NCBI GenBank assembly: GCA_035533275.1
Contig: DATLUD010000077.1
Coordinates: 124,001-188,000, forward strand
Source of the DNA: SCRA01 sp035533275
Lineage (GTDB): Bacteria > Vulcanimicrobiota > Vulcanimicrobiia > Vulcanimicrobiales > SCRA01
Reading direction: 5' to 3'
Length of the DNA: 64,000 nt
The notes under the pieces were generated by a model that saw only the letters and a list, made by a program, of their open reading frames with translations, ran no database searches and was not told where the DNA came from. The number at the start of each line of letters is the position of its first letter. The stretch's first letter is position 1. The position numbers and the translations under genes are program-made. Below are positions 1 through 7,869 of the stretch, in pieces.

Positions 1-1
1 G

Positions 2-514
2 ACCGCCGCCGTCTATCTGGTCCTGCTCATCGGCGTGCGCATCACCGGCAAGCGTCAGATCGGCCAAATGACGCTCTTCGACCTCGTGCTCTTGCTGATG
101 CTGAGCAACGCCGTGCAGAACGCCATGACGGGGCCGGACGACTCGGTGACGGGCGGCGTGACGGCCGCCGCCGTTCTGCTGCTGGTCAACGGCGTCGTCT
201 CGCGCATCACGTTCTATAGCCGCAGCGCGCGCAAGCTGGTGGAGGGCGAGCCCACCATCGTCGTTCGCGACGGCGTCATCCTGCGCGAGAACTGCAAGCG
301 CGAGCTCCTCACTCCGGAGGAGATCGAGACGGCGATGCGAGAGCACGGGATCCACGACCTCGGAGAAGTCGGCCTCGCGGTCCTGGAGATCGACGGCTCC
401 ATCAGCGTGATCCCCAAGAGCGAGCTCCACCCGCACGCCGTGCCGCTGCCGTACCCCGGCACGAAGCGCCACGCCCACCCCGTGCGGTTCCTGCGCGGCC
501 CGCACGGCGTTTGA
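2..514 (+). CDS. DUF421/YetF-type membrane protein (5' end outside window)
   Basis: The reading frame is already open at base 2, so the N-terminus lies upstream of the window. The visible part starts inside a hydrophobic segment, continues through ITGKRQIGQMTLFDLVLLLM and a second membrane segment (about residues 50-65), and ends in a soluble domain containing EGEPTIVVRDG and LAVLEIDGSISVIPK. This layout, a few membrane helices followed by a small cytoplasmic alpha/beta domain, is that of DUF421 (YetF/YcaP) proteins, whose biochemical role is unknown. The GTG at 35 is an internal valine and probably not the start. The gene converges on phoU with a 15-nt gap. Confidence 0.8.
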   Translation, partial: TAAVYLVLLIGVRITGKRQIGQMTLFDLVLLLMLSNAVQNAMTGPDDSVTGGVTAAAVLLLVNGVVSRITFYSRSARKLVEGEPTIVVRDGVILRENCKRELLTPEEIETAMREHGIHDLGEVGLAVLEIDGSISVIPKSELHPHAVPLPYPGTKRHAHPVRFLRGPHGV

Positions 515-529
515 CTCGACCGCGGTTCG

Positions 530-1162
530 CTAGACGAGCATCTCCTTGACGTGCCAGGCGATGTTCTGCGCGCGGTCGCCGATGCGCTCGACCGAGGAGA
601 GCGTGAAGAGCAGCTGCGTCGCCGCCGCCACCATGCGCGAATCCTCTTCCATGGCCACCTGGAGCGCGCGGATCCCGTTGTGATAGCGGATGTCGACCTC
701 GTCGTCGCGGTCGATCACCAGTTGGCAGAGCTCGACGTTCTGATCGGAGAAAGCGGTCACCACGTCGTGGAGCATGTCCGCGGCGATCGTCCCCATCTTC
801 AGGATCTCGACGTTGGCGGGGCGCACCGGCATGTCGGCGATCGCGATCGCGCGCTTGGCGATCTCCACGCCGTAGTCACCGACGCGTTCCAGGTCGACGA
901 TCGTCTCCAGCATGGCCGCGATGGTGCGCAGCTCGCTCGCCAGCGGCTGCTGGCGCCACAACAGCTCGATGCAGGCCGCCTCGACCTTGCGACGCAGGTC
1001 GTCGAGGGTGTCGTCGCCGGCGATGACGCGCCGAGCCAGCTCCGTGTCGCGCCGGTCCATCGCGGCGATGGAGTTCCTCACGGCCTCCTCCGCCAACGCA
1101 CCCATGCGCAACACGTCCAGCCGCGTGCGCTCCAGCGCCTCGTGGTAGGCCGTTCGGGCCAT
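530..1162 (-). CDS. phoU: PhoU-family phosphate regulator
   Basis: 210 residues, the usual PhoU length, made of two repeated three-helix PhoU domains (roughly 1-105 and 106-210). Each carries the E/DxxxD-type motifs of the family, for example LERVGDYGVEIAKRA and VERIGDRAQNIAWHV, which bind metal clusters in characterised homologues. PhoU links the PstSCAB transporter to PhoR and represses the Pho response under high phosphate. The start is the ATG at 1162, with GGAGGTGG just upstream; longer in-frame readings lack a ribosome-binding site. No pst genes are adjacent, and the ppx-phoB-phoR set lies 57 kb away in the same window. The gene is divergent from the 3-hydroxyacyl-CoA dehydrogenase. Confidence 0.9.
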   Translation of the reverse strand: MARTAYHEALERTRLDVLRMGALAEEAVRNSIAAMDRRDTELARRVIAGDDTLDDLRRKVEAACIELLWRQQPLASELRTIAAMLETIVDLERVGDYGVEIAKRAIAIADMPVRPANVEILKMGTIAADMLHDVVTAFSDQNVELCQLVIDRDDEVDIRYHNGIRALQVAMEEDSRMVAAATQLLFTLSSVERIGDRAQNIAWHVKEMLV

Positions 1163-1212
1163 CGCTCCACCTCCTCGTCGCACCCCGCACGGGCGCCGCA
1201 CCCGGATCCGTT

Positions 1213-1231
1213 CGTGATAGGTTATATCACG
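1213..1231. promoter_or_regulatory. Perfect 7-bp inverted repeat, candidate operator
   Basis: CGTGATA (1213-1219), 5-nt spacer, TATCACG (1225-1231). It lies in the 127-bp divergent gap between phoU and the 3-hydroxyacyl-CoA dehydrogenase and is the AT-richest spot there. Spacing (GTGA-N9-TCAC) does not fit a Crp site (N6). A TetR- or GntR-type regulator of acyl-CoA metabolism is possible, but this is inference. Confidence 0.4.
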
Positions 1232-1289
1232 GTACGCCCGCAGGTTCCAGCCCCAGGGCGACGAACCCCGCCGCGTTTACGGAGGAGGT

Positions 1290-2150
1290 ATGGTGGAGAT
1301 TCGGAAGGTCGGCATCTGCGGCTCCGGGCTCATGGGGTCCGGCATCGCGCAGGCATGCGCATCGAGCGGCTTTGAGACCACGGTCTACGAAGTGAGCCGG
1401 GCGGCGCTCGACAAGGGATTCGCGGGCATCCGCTCGTCCCTCGACAAGTTCGTCGAGAAGGGCAAGCTGGCCGCGGCCGATCGCGATGCCGCGCTCGCGC
1501 GTCTGAAGCCGTCCGCGGCGCTGGAGGACCTCGCCGGCTGCGATCTGGTCATCGAGGCCGTCGTCGAGAATATGGACGTCAAGCGCGCACTCTTTGGACG
1601 GCTCGACGGGCTGCTGGCACCTCACGCCGTCATCTGCTCGAACACCTCGAGCCTCTGCGTCATCGAGATGGCGGCGGCGACCAAGCGGGTGGATCGCGTG
1701 GCGGGACTCCACTTCTTCAACCCCGTGCCCATCATGCGGCTGGTCGAGGTCGTTCGAACGATCGAGACCTCCGACGCCACGATCGCCTCGCTGACGGCGT
1801 TCGCGGAGCGCCTGGGCAAGCGCGCGGTCCACGCCAAGGACACGCCCGGCTTCGTGGTCAACCGTCTTCTGGTGCCCTATCTGCTCTACGCGATCCGCGT
1901 CTACGACGAGGGCCTGGCCAGCATGGAGGACATCGACGAGGGCATGAAGCTCGGATGCGGTTACCCGATGGGCCCGTTCACCCTGCTCGATTTCGTGGGC
2001 CTCGACACCACCTACTACATCGCCGAGATCATGTTCGACGAGTTCAAGGATCCGATGTTCGCTCCGCCGCCGCTCCTCAAGCGCATGGTGCTCGCCGGCC
2101 GCTACGGCCGCAAGAACGGCAAGGGCTTCTACGAGTACCCCGCCTCGTAA
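1290..2150 (+). CDS. hbd: 3-hydroxyacyl(butyryl)-CoA dehydrogenase
   Basis: 286 residues, the length of stand-alone short-chain 3-hydroxyacyl-CoA dehydrogenases. It interconverts (S)-3-hydroxyacyl-CoA and 3-ketoacyl-CoA with NAD(P). The Rossmann motif GSGLMGSG sits near residues 10-17, the catalytic-His signature HFFNPVPIMRLVEVV near 140, and the C-terminal dimerisation domain contains GYPMGPFTLLDFVGLD. GGAGGAGGT directly abuts the ATG, so the GTG one codon later (1293) is nearly as good a start. The enoyl-CoA hydratase follows 63 nt downstream and a thiolase lies about 4 kb away, giving the steps between crotonyl-CoA and acetyl-CoA. Direction (beta-oxidation or butanoyl/PHB synthesis) cannot be told from sequence. 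Confidence 0.92.
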   Translation: MVEIRKVGICGSGLMGSGIAQACASSGFETTVYEVSRAALDKGFAGIRSSLDKFVEKGKLAAADRDAALARLKPSAALEDLAGCDLVIEAVVENMDVKRALFGRLDGLLAPHAVICSNTSSLCVIEMAAATKRVDRVAGLHFFNPVPIMRLVEVVRTIETSDATIASLTAFAERLGKRAVHAKDTPGFVVNRLLVPYLLYAIRVYDEGLASMEDIDEGMKLGCGYPMGPFTLLDFVGLDTTYYIAEIMFDEFKDPMFAPPPLLKRMVLAGRYGRKNGKGFYEYPAS

Positions 2151-2213
2151 GAACTGCGGCGCCGCCGCATCATCGGAACCCGGGAGAGTCGCTCCAGCAG
2201 ACGGGAGAACGCG

Positions 2214-3008
2214 ATGCTGATCCAACAAGAGTACCAGAACCTGCTGATCGAGCAGGACGGCCCCGTGGCGCTGATCACGATCAACCGCCCCGACAAGATG
2301 AACGCCCTCAACGAGCAGACGCTCAAAGAGCTCGCCGAGGTGCTCGACGACGCCAACAACGACGCCGACGTCCGCGTCGTCATCGTCACGGGGTCCGGCA
2401 AGGCGTTCGTCGCGGGAGCCGACATCGCGGAGCTGAACGCGTTGCCCAACGCCGTCGAAGGCATGCGCAAGGCCCGCTATGGGCAGTCGCTGACCAAGAA
2501 GATCGAGCGCATGCGCAAGCCGGTCATCATGGCCGTCAACGGCTTCGCGCTGGGGGGCGGGTGCGAGCTGGCCATGGCGGGCGACTTCCGCATCGCCTCC
2601 GAGAAGGCAAAGTTTGGACAGCCCGAGGTCAACCTGGGCCTGTGCCCCGGCTACGGCGGCACCCAGCGGCTTCCGCGCCTGGTCGGCCGCGGCATGGGGA
2701 TGTACCTCTGCCTCACCGGCGAGATGATCGACGCGCAGGAGGCGTGGCGCATCGGCCTCGTGGAGAAGGTGGTCCCTCCCGACCAGCTGATCTCCGAAGC
2801 CAAGCGCATCGCCGCGCTCATCGCATCGAAGGCCCCGCTCGCCATCGAGCTCACGAAGCAGTCGATCAATGAGGGCATCGGCGTCACGCTCGCCGAGGGC
2901 CTGGCCGTCGAGGCCCTCAACTTCGGCCTGCTGGTCGACACCGAGGATATCAAAGAAGGCACGAGCGCATTTCTCGAAAAGCGCCAGCCCGCGTTTCGCG
3001 GACGGTAG
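2214..3008 (+). CDS. Enoyl-CoA hydratase (crotonase family)
   Basis: 264 residues, typical for a monofunctional crotonase. It hydrates trans-2-enoyl-CoA to 3-hydroxyacyl-CoA. Oxyanion-hole segments are AFVAGADIAEL (about 65-75) and ALGGGCELAMAGD. Both catalytic glutamates of true hydratases are present: E in GGCELAM and E in FGQPEVNLG. GGTQRLPRLVG follows as expected. GGGAGAA lies ahead of the ATG. It probably shares a transcript with the upstream dehydrogenase. Its last 16 codons are copied 144 bp downstream, beyond the stop (see repeat entries). Confidence 0.93.
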   Translation: MLIQQEYQNLLIEQDGPVALITINRPDKMNALNEQTLKELAEVLDDANNDADVRVVIVTGSGKAFVAGADIAELNALPNAVEGMRKARYGQSLTKKIERMRKPVIMAVNGFALGGGCELAMAGDFRIASEKAKFGQPEVNLGLCPGYGGTQRLPRLVGRGMGMYLCLTGEMIDAQEAWRIGLVEKVVPPDQLISEAKRIAALIASKAPLAIELTKQSINEGIGVTLAEGLAVEALNFGLLVDTEDIKEGTSAFLEKRQPAFRGR

Positions 3009-3054
3009 GAGTCGCTCGTGCCTTCGGCGCCGCCGTCTCTGGGATGGCGGCGCG
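2958..3054 (+). repeat. Direct repeat, copy 1 (3' end of enoyl-CoA hydratase plus hairpin)
   Basis: 97 bp that recur at 3102-3198 with one mismatch (3045 T against 3189 C). It covers the last 16 codons and stop of the hydratase gene, then a hairpin with stem GCGCCGCC/GGCGGCGC (3027-3034 and 3046-3053). The hairpin looks like a terminator but has no T tract. Confidence 0.9.
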
Positions 3055-3101
3055 TCGCTTTCAACTCCTCGGGGTCCCCGCCGAGCCTGCGAGGCGGGGC
3101 G

Positions 3102-3198
3102 GGCACGAGCGCATTTCTCGAAAAGCGCCAGCCCGCGTTTCGCGGACGGTAGGAGTCGCTCGTGCCTTCGGCGCCGCCGTCTCTGGGACGGCGGCGCG
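3102..3198 (+). repeat. Direct repeat, copy 2 (duplicated gene tail, non-coding)
   Basis: Second copy, offset exactly 144 bp (48 codons) from copy 1. It preserves the hydratase tail and stop codon outside any gene, so it is a duplication fossil, and it repeats the hairpin at 3171-3197. The unshared 47 bp between copies (3055-3101) hold another perfect hairpin, CCCCGCC/GGCGGGG. I see no gene in 3009-3250. Confidence 0.88.
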
Positions 3199-3250
3199 CG
3201 AATGTGGGGAGCGCGCAGGCGGCGGCCCCCGCCTCTACGAACCAGCGGCC

Positions 3251-5338
3251 ATGCCCCGAGACCTGCCGCTGGGCAACGGTTCGCTCCTCGTCGCCTTCGA
3301 CCGGACGTACACGCTGCGGGACCTGTACTTCCCGCACGTCGGCCAAGACAACCACCTCGGCGGCCACAAGTGCCGCGTGGGGGTATGGTGCGAGGGCGCC
3401 TTCTCCTGGATCCACCACGAGGGCTGGCAACGCGACCTGCGTTACCGTCAGAACACCCTCGAGACCGCCGTCTCGCTGCGCAATGCGCGCCTCGGCATCA
3501 CGCTCCTCTGCTCGGACGTGGTCGACCTCCGTGAACCGGTGCTGTTGCGCCGCTTCACGCTCTACGACGACCGGCGCGAGGGCCCCAAGCGCGAGATCCG
3601 CCTCTTCCTGGCGCAGAACTTCTACCTGTACGGCACCGAGATCGGCGACACGGCCCTCTATCACCCCGACGCGCGCGCGCTGGTGCACTACAAGGGGCAG
3701 CGTTACCTGCTCACCGCGATGCGGCGCGAGAACGGCGAAGGACCGGACCGGTATGCCGTGGGAGCCAAGCACGGCGGCGGCACCGAGGGCACATTCCGCG
3801 ATGCCGAGGACGGGGAGCTCTCCGGCAACCCTATCGCCCAGGGCGCCGTCGACTCCGTCTGCGGCGTCGACTTGACGCTTGAGCCCGGAGCGAGCACAAC
3901 CGTTCAGGCATGGCTGGCGGCGGGATTCTCGCTCGAGGAGGTGCTCGACCGCCACGAGCGCATCGGCGCGGGCGGCTGGGCGACGATGCGCCGTCGCACG
4001 CGCGACTACTGGCAGACCTGGGTCACCAAGGAGGACACGGCCTTCGCGGGCCTCTCCGATGCCGTGGTCGACGAGTACCGGCGGAGCCTGCTGGTGATGC
4101 GCACGCAGATCGACCACGACGGCGCCATCGTGGCCGCGAACGACAGCGACATCACCTCGGCGTTCCGCGACACCTACAGCTACGTGTGGCCGCGTGACGG
4201 CGCGCTCGTGGCGTACGCGCTCGATCAAGCCGGCCACCACGAGCCCACGCTGCGCTTCTTCCACTTCTGCCGGCGCGCGCTCTCGCGCGACGGGTACCTC
4301 CAGCACAAGTACAATCCCGACGGGTCGGTGGCCTCGTCGTGGCTTCCGTTCTATCCGGCGGCGGATCGAACGCTGCCGATCCAGGAGGATGAGACGGCCC
4401 TGGTGCTCTGGGCCCTGTGGCAGCATCTCTTTCTCTCGCGCAACGTCGACGCGCTGGCCGAGCTCTACGAGGACCTCGTGCGCCCCGCCGCCGAGTTTCT
4501 GCTGCGCTACCGGGACGAGCGCACCGGCCTGCCCCTGCCCTCGTGGGACATCTGGGAGGAACGCTACGGCGTTCACGCCTGGACGGTCGCCGCGGTCTAC
4601 GCGGGGCTGCGCGCCGCCGCGCAGATGGCGCGGGCCTTCGGAGAGGACGCCGGAGCCTACGAGGACGCGGCCGCGGAGATCCGCCGCGCCGCCATCGACG
4701 CCTTCTGGGACGAGGAGACCGGGCGCTTCGCGCGCACCATCGCCGCACGCGCCGACGGCACGATCTTGCGCGACGCCACGCCCGACTGCTCGATCTTCGG
4801 CATCGTGCGCTTCGGCCTGGTCGGCGGCGACGACCCGCGCGCGGTGGCCACGCTCGATGCCACCTTCGAGCGCCTCACGGTGCGTACGCCCGTGGGCGGC
4901 ATCGCGCGGTACGAAGGGGACACCTACCATCGCCGCAGCAGCGACGTGCAGAGCGTTCCGGGCAACCCGTGGTTCATCTGCTCGCTCTGGCGAGCACAAT
5001 GGGAGCTGCTCCGCGCGCGCGACGAGCGGCGGATGGAGACCGCCAGCGAGATCATGGAGTGGGTGGTCGCTCACGCCGCGCGCAGCGGCGTCATCGCCGA
5101 ACAGCTCGATCCCGAGACGGCCGGGCCGCTCTCCGTCTCTCCACTCACCTGGAGCCACGCCGAGTTCGCGACGACGGTGGTCACCTATCTCGACCGGCGC
5201 TCGACGATGACGCGCTGCGAGCTCTGCGAGCGCCCCACCTATATGCGCGAGCAGCGGCGCGTCCAGCGGCTGCACGCGTCGAGCCTCGGGAGCCATGCCT
5301 TCGAGATGCACGGCGACGGTACCGAGGTCGCGCCGTGA
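3251..5338 (+). CDS. Glycoside hydrolase family 15 (glucoamylase-like)
   Basis: 695 residues. The N-terminal beta-sandwich opens with PLGNGSLLVAFDR and LRDLYFPHVGQDNH, and the (alpha/alpha)6 barrel begins near residue 290. Hallmarks are YVWPRDGALVAYAL, the catalytic-acid segment SWDIWEERYG (E436/E437) and the general-base segment TWSHAEF (E638). GH15 enzymes release glucose from alpha-glucans or trehalose; the exact substrate cannot be read here. There is no signal peptide, so a cytoplasmic glycogen, maltodextrin or trehalose role is likely. The ATG at 3251 is chosen because PRDLPLGNGS aligns with family starts; no strong ribosome-binding site precedes it. A short Cys pair (CELC) sits in the C-terminal tail. 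Confidence 0.88.
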   Translation: MPRDLPLGNGSLLVAFDRTYTLRDLYFPHVGQDNHLGGHKCRVGVWCEGAFSWIHHEGWQRDLRYRQNTLETAVSLRNARLGITLLCSDVVDLREPVLLRRFTLYDDRREGPKREIRLFLAQNFYLYGTEIGDTALYHPDARALVHYKGQRYLLTAMRRENGEGPDRYAVGAKHGGGTEGTFRDAEDGELSGNPIAQGAVDSVCGVDLTLEPGASTTVQAWLAAGFSLEEVLDRHERIGAGGWATMRRRTRDYWQTWVTKEDTAFAGLSDAVVDEYRRSLLVMRTQIDHDGAIVAANDSDITSAFRDTYSYVWPRDGALVAYALDQAGHHEPTLRFFHFCRRALSRDGYLQHKYNPDGSVASSWLPFYPAADRTLPIQEDETALVLWALWQHLFLSRNVDALAELYEDLVRPAAEFLLRYRDERTGLPLPSWDIWEERYGVHAWTVAAVYAGLRAAAQMARAFGEDAGAYEDAAAEIRRAAIDAFWDEETGRFARTIAARADGTILRDATPDCSIFGIVRFGLVGGDDPRAVATLDATFERLTVRTPVGGIARYEGDTYHRRSSDVQSVPGNPWFICSLWRAQWELLRARDERRMETASEIMEWVVAHAARSGVIAEQLDPETAGPLSVSPLTWSHAEFATTVVTYLDRRSTMTRCELCERPTYMREQRRVQRLHASSLGSHAFEMHGDGTEVAP

Positions 5339-5348
5339 TTCCCTGACC

Positions 5349-6500
5349 TCAGGCCGGGCGTTTGGCCGCGCGGGGCGCCCGTGGAGGCGAGGTCAGCAGG
5401 TAGGGCAAGGCCGCGAGCGGGGCGAGACCGCTGATCAGGATGGCGGCTGCGTAGCCCAAGCCGAGCCACGCCGAGAGCGCCGCCACCAATGCCCCGATCG
5501 CGGCTCCGATGCTGAAGGCCAGGTTGTAGGCTCCCATGGCGGCGCCGCGCGTGCGCGGCGTGCTTCGCTCGAACAAGAGGCCCACGCCCACCGGCACGAC
5601 CGCCGCCCAGGCGATGCCAAAGAGCACGCCCGCGGCCACCACCCAGAACCACGTGAAGGCGGTCGCTGCGAGCACGCAGGCCAGAGCTTGTGCAATCGCG
5701 GTGGGCACGGCCACGACGCGCGGCCCGTACAGATCCACGAAGCGGCCCGCGGGGTAGCGCAGTGCGAACGTGGTGAGCGCCATCGCCGTGAAGATGAGGG
5801 CTCCGTTGACGATGCCGCGGTCGTGAAAGGCAATCACCGCGAGTGCGGTGTTGACGCCGCTCTGCAGCGTCGCGCCGACCAGAAATCCCATCGCCGGAAG
5901 CCATGCGCTGCGCATCACGACGCCGTGCGCCTGCTGCGAGCGCACGTCGTGACGAGAGGGCAGTGCCAGGAGCACACCCCATGCCGCCGCCGCGGAGAGC
6001 GTGGCCGCCAGGTACTGCGAGCGCCCGACGCCGTGCTGCCAGAGGAAGACCCCGAGTGCCGGGCCGATGGCAAACGAGAGGTTTCCGATCATCCCGAGGG
6101 TGGCCGTCGCCGAGACGATCCGCTCGCGCGGGACGATCTCGCTGGCATAGGCGAAGGCGGCCGTCATGTATCCCATCAGCGCCACGCCGCGTAGCGCCAT
6201 CAGAAGGCCCCCTCCGAGCGCGCCGTGCACGAAGCCCATGCCCAGCGTCGAAAGCCCGCACAGCAGGGCGACCGTGCGCACTGTCGCAAGCCGCCCCACG
6301 CGATCGACGATCGCTCCGACGGGCAGGCTGCCGAAGATCGAGGCGAAGAGACCTCCGCCCATCGCCAGCGCGATCGCCGTGTGATCAGCCCCGTCACGCG
6401 CGAGCGCAAGCGGCAACGATCCGATGGGGAGGTTGGCGGCGAGTTCCAGGAAGAGCGTGGAGAACAGGAGCAGCGCATAGGGCCGCGAGAGGGTGCGCAC
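5349..6500 (-). CDS. Major facilitator superfamily transporter
   Basis: 383 residues with about 12 hydrophobic segments. The MFS loop 2-3 signature appears as GAIVDRVGRLATVR near residue 65, with a matching cytoplasmic loop, RYPAGRFVDLYGPRV, in the second half. Substrate is unknown; it most resembles sugar- or drug-efflux type MFS proteins. The start is a GTG at 6500, giving a normal first helix, but no good ribosome-binding site is visible. The frame is open back to the thiolase stop 21 codons upstream. It follows the thiolase on the same strand after 63 nt and converges on the glucoamylase. Confidence 0.8.
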   Translation of the reverse strand: MRTLSRPYALLLFSTLFLELAANLPIGSLPLALARDGADHTAIALAMGGGLFASIFGSLPVGAIVDRVGRLATVRTVALLCGLSTLGMGFVHGALGGGLLMALRGVALMGYMTAAFAYASEIVPRERIVSATATLGMIGNLSFAIGPALGVFLWQHGVGRSQYLAATLSAAAAWGVLLALPSRHDVRSQQAHGVVMRSAWLPAMGFLVGATLQSGVNTALAVIAFHDRGIVNGALIFTAMALTTFALRYPAGRFVDLYGPRVVAVPTAIAQALACVLAATAFTWFWVVAAGVLFGIAWAAVVPVGVGLLFERSTPRTRGAAMGAYNLAFSIGAAIGALVAALSAWLGLGYAAAILISGLAPLAALPYLLTSPPRAPRAAKRPA

Positions 6501-6563
6501 GATCGCCTGCCGGTTCGCCTTGGCGTACGCTCGCTCCCCTCGCGGCCGAACGACGGCGCGCCG

Positions 6564-7760
6564 CTACTCGGCCGCCTCGACCACCGCCGCGATGCCTTGG
6601 CCGCCGCCGATGCACGCGCTGGCCACGCCGTAGCCGCCGCCGTAGCTCCGCAGATCGTGCAGCGCGGTGTAGGCGATGCGCGCCCCGCTGGCTCCCAGCG
6701 GATGACCGAGCGCGATCGCTCCACCGTGCGGATTGAGCCGCGCCCCGTCAAGCCCGATCTCCGTGGCGCACGCCAGCACCTGCGGCGCGAACGCCTCGTT
6801 GATCTCGATCACGCGCAGGTCGCGGAGTTGCACGTCCGCCCGCTGGAGCGCCTTGGGGATCGCCACCGCGGGACCGATGCCCATGATGTCGGGGTCGACT
6901 CCGACCGTGCTCCACGACACCAGCCGCCCGATCCAAGAGAGACCGTCGGCCTTGGCCTGCTTCACCGTGGTGAGCACCACGGCCGCGGCGCCGTCGGTGA
7001 TGCCGCTGGCGTTGCCGGGCGTCACCACGCCGCCCTTCTTGAAGCGCGCGGGCAGCTTCGCGAGCCTCTCCATCGAGAGGCCATCGCGGGGGCCTTCGTC
7101 GCGGTCGACGACCTGTACGGCGCCTTTCGCCCCGGGCACCTCGACGGCGACGATCTCCTCCGCGAAGTATCCGCTATCCTGCGCGGCCACGGCGTTCTGC
7201 TGGCTGCGCAGCGCGAACTCGTCGGAGGCCTCGCGGGAGAGATGGTAGCGCTCCGCGAGGTTCTCCGCGGTGATCGCCATCGACATGGCGTTATAGGAGT
7301 CGGTCAGCGCCTCCCAGAGCGCGTCCTCCAGCTTGCCTTGGCCCAGACCCAGCCCCCAGCGGGCGCCACGAATCACGTGGGGGGCTTGGCTCATCGACTC
7401 GGTGCCGCCGGCCAGCACGTACATGGCCTCTCCGAGCAGCAGGTGCTGGGCCGCTGAGATGATGGCTTGGAGGCCGCTGCCGCAGAGCCGGTTGACCGTG
7501 AGGGCCGGGACGCCCACCGGAAGGCCGGCCCGCAGGCCGACGTGACGGGCCAGGTAGATGGCGTCGGCGCTGGTCTGGACCACGTTGCCGAAGACCACGT
7601 CGTCGATCTTTTCCGCGGGGACGCCGCTGCGGGCGATGGCGCCCTTGGCGGCGGCGACGCCCAGATCGGTGGCCGTCAGGTCCCGCAGAACCCCGCCGAA
7701 ATTGCCGAAGGGCGTGCGCGCCCCGGCAAGGATCACGATGTCGTTGTCGCGGTACTGCAT
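6564..7760 (-). CDS. Acetyl-CoA C-acyltransferase (thiolase)
   Basis: 398 residues, the standard thiolase length. It condenses two acetyl-CoA to acetoacetyl-CoA or cleaves 3-ketoacyl-CoA. All three active-site blocks are present: nucleophile Cys93 in NRLCGSGLQ, the GHPLGASG histidine block, and the second cysteine in ASACIGGGQG. The ATG at 7760 matches family N-termini (DIVILAGARTPFGNFGG). However, a perfect AAGGAGGT lies upstream of an in-frame TTG at 7835, which would add 25 residues (LPTDDAMDAC...). It is divergent from the DUF2249-Crp regulator. With the dehydrogenase and hydratase near 2 kb it completes a short-chain beta-oxidation module. Confidence 0.93.
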   Translation of the reverse strand: MQYRDNDIVILAGARTPFGNFGGVLRDLTATDLGVAAAKGAIARSGVPAEKIDDVVFGNVVQTSADAIYLARHVGLRAGLPVGVPALTVNRLCGSGLQAIISAAQHLLLGEAMYVLAGGTESMSQAPHVIRGARWGLGLGQGKLEDALWEALTDSYNAMSMAITAENLAERYHLSREASDEFALRSQQNAVAAQDSGYFAEEIVAVEVPGAKGAVQVVDRDEGPRDGLSMERLAKLPARFKKGGVVTPGNASGITDGAAAVVLTTVKQAKADGLSWIGRLVSWSTVGVDPDIMGIGPAVAIPKALQRADVQLRDLRVIEINEAFAPQVLACATEIGLDGARLNPHGGAIALGHPLGASGARIAYTALHDLRSYGGGYGVASACIGGGQGIAAVVEAAE

Positions 7761-7869
7761 GACGACGCCTTCGCGGCCAGCGGGCCTCCGGACCTCCGCC
7801 GTCGAACAGGCGTCCATGGCATCGTCGGTCGGCAAAGTGCAGACCTCCTTGGATATGCGCTCGCTCCCC

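Noticed and set aside
1213..1231. Crp/Fnr binding site reading of the palindrome near phoU
   Set aside because: The half-sites are spaced GTGA-N9-TCAC, not the N6 spacing of Crp, and Fnr half-sites TTGAT/ATCAA are absent.
2651..5311. Long minus-strand open frame over the glucoamylase and hydratase genes
   Set aside because: Composition is that of an antisense shadow and it runs through the duplicated repeat; the plus-strand genes have complete catalytic motifs.
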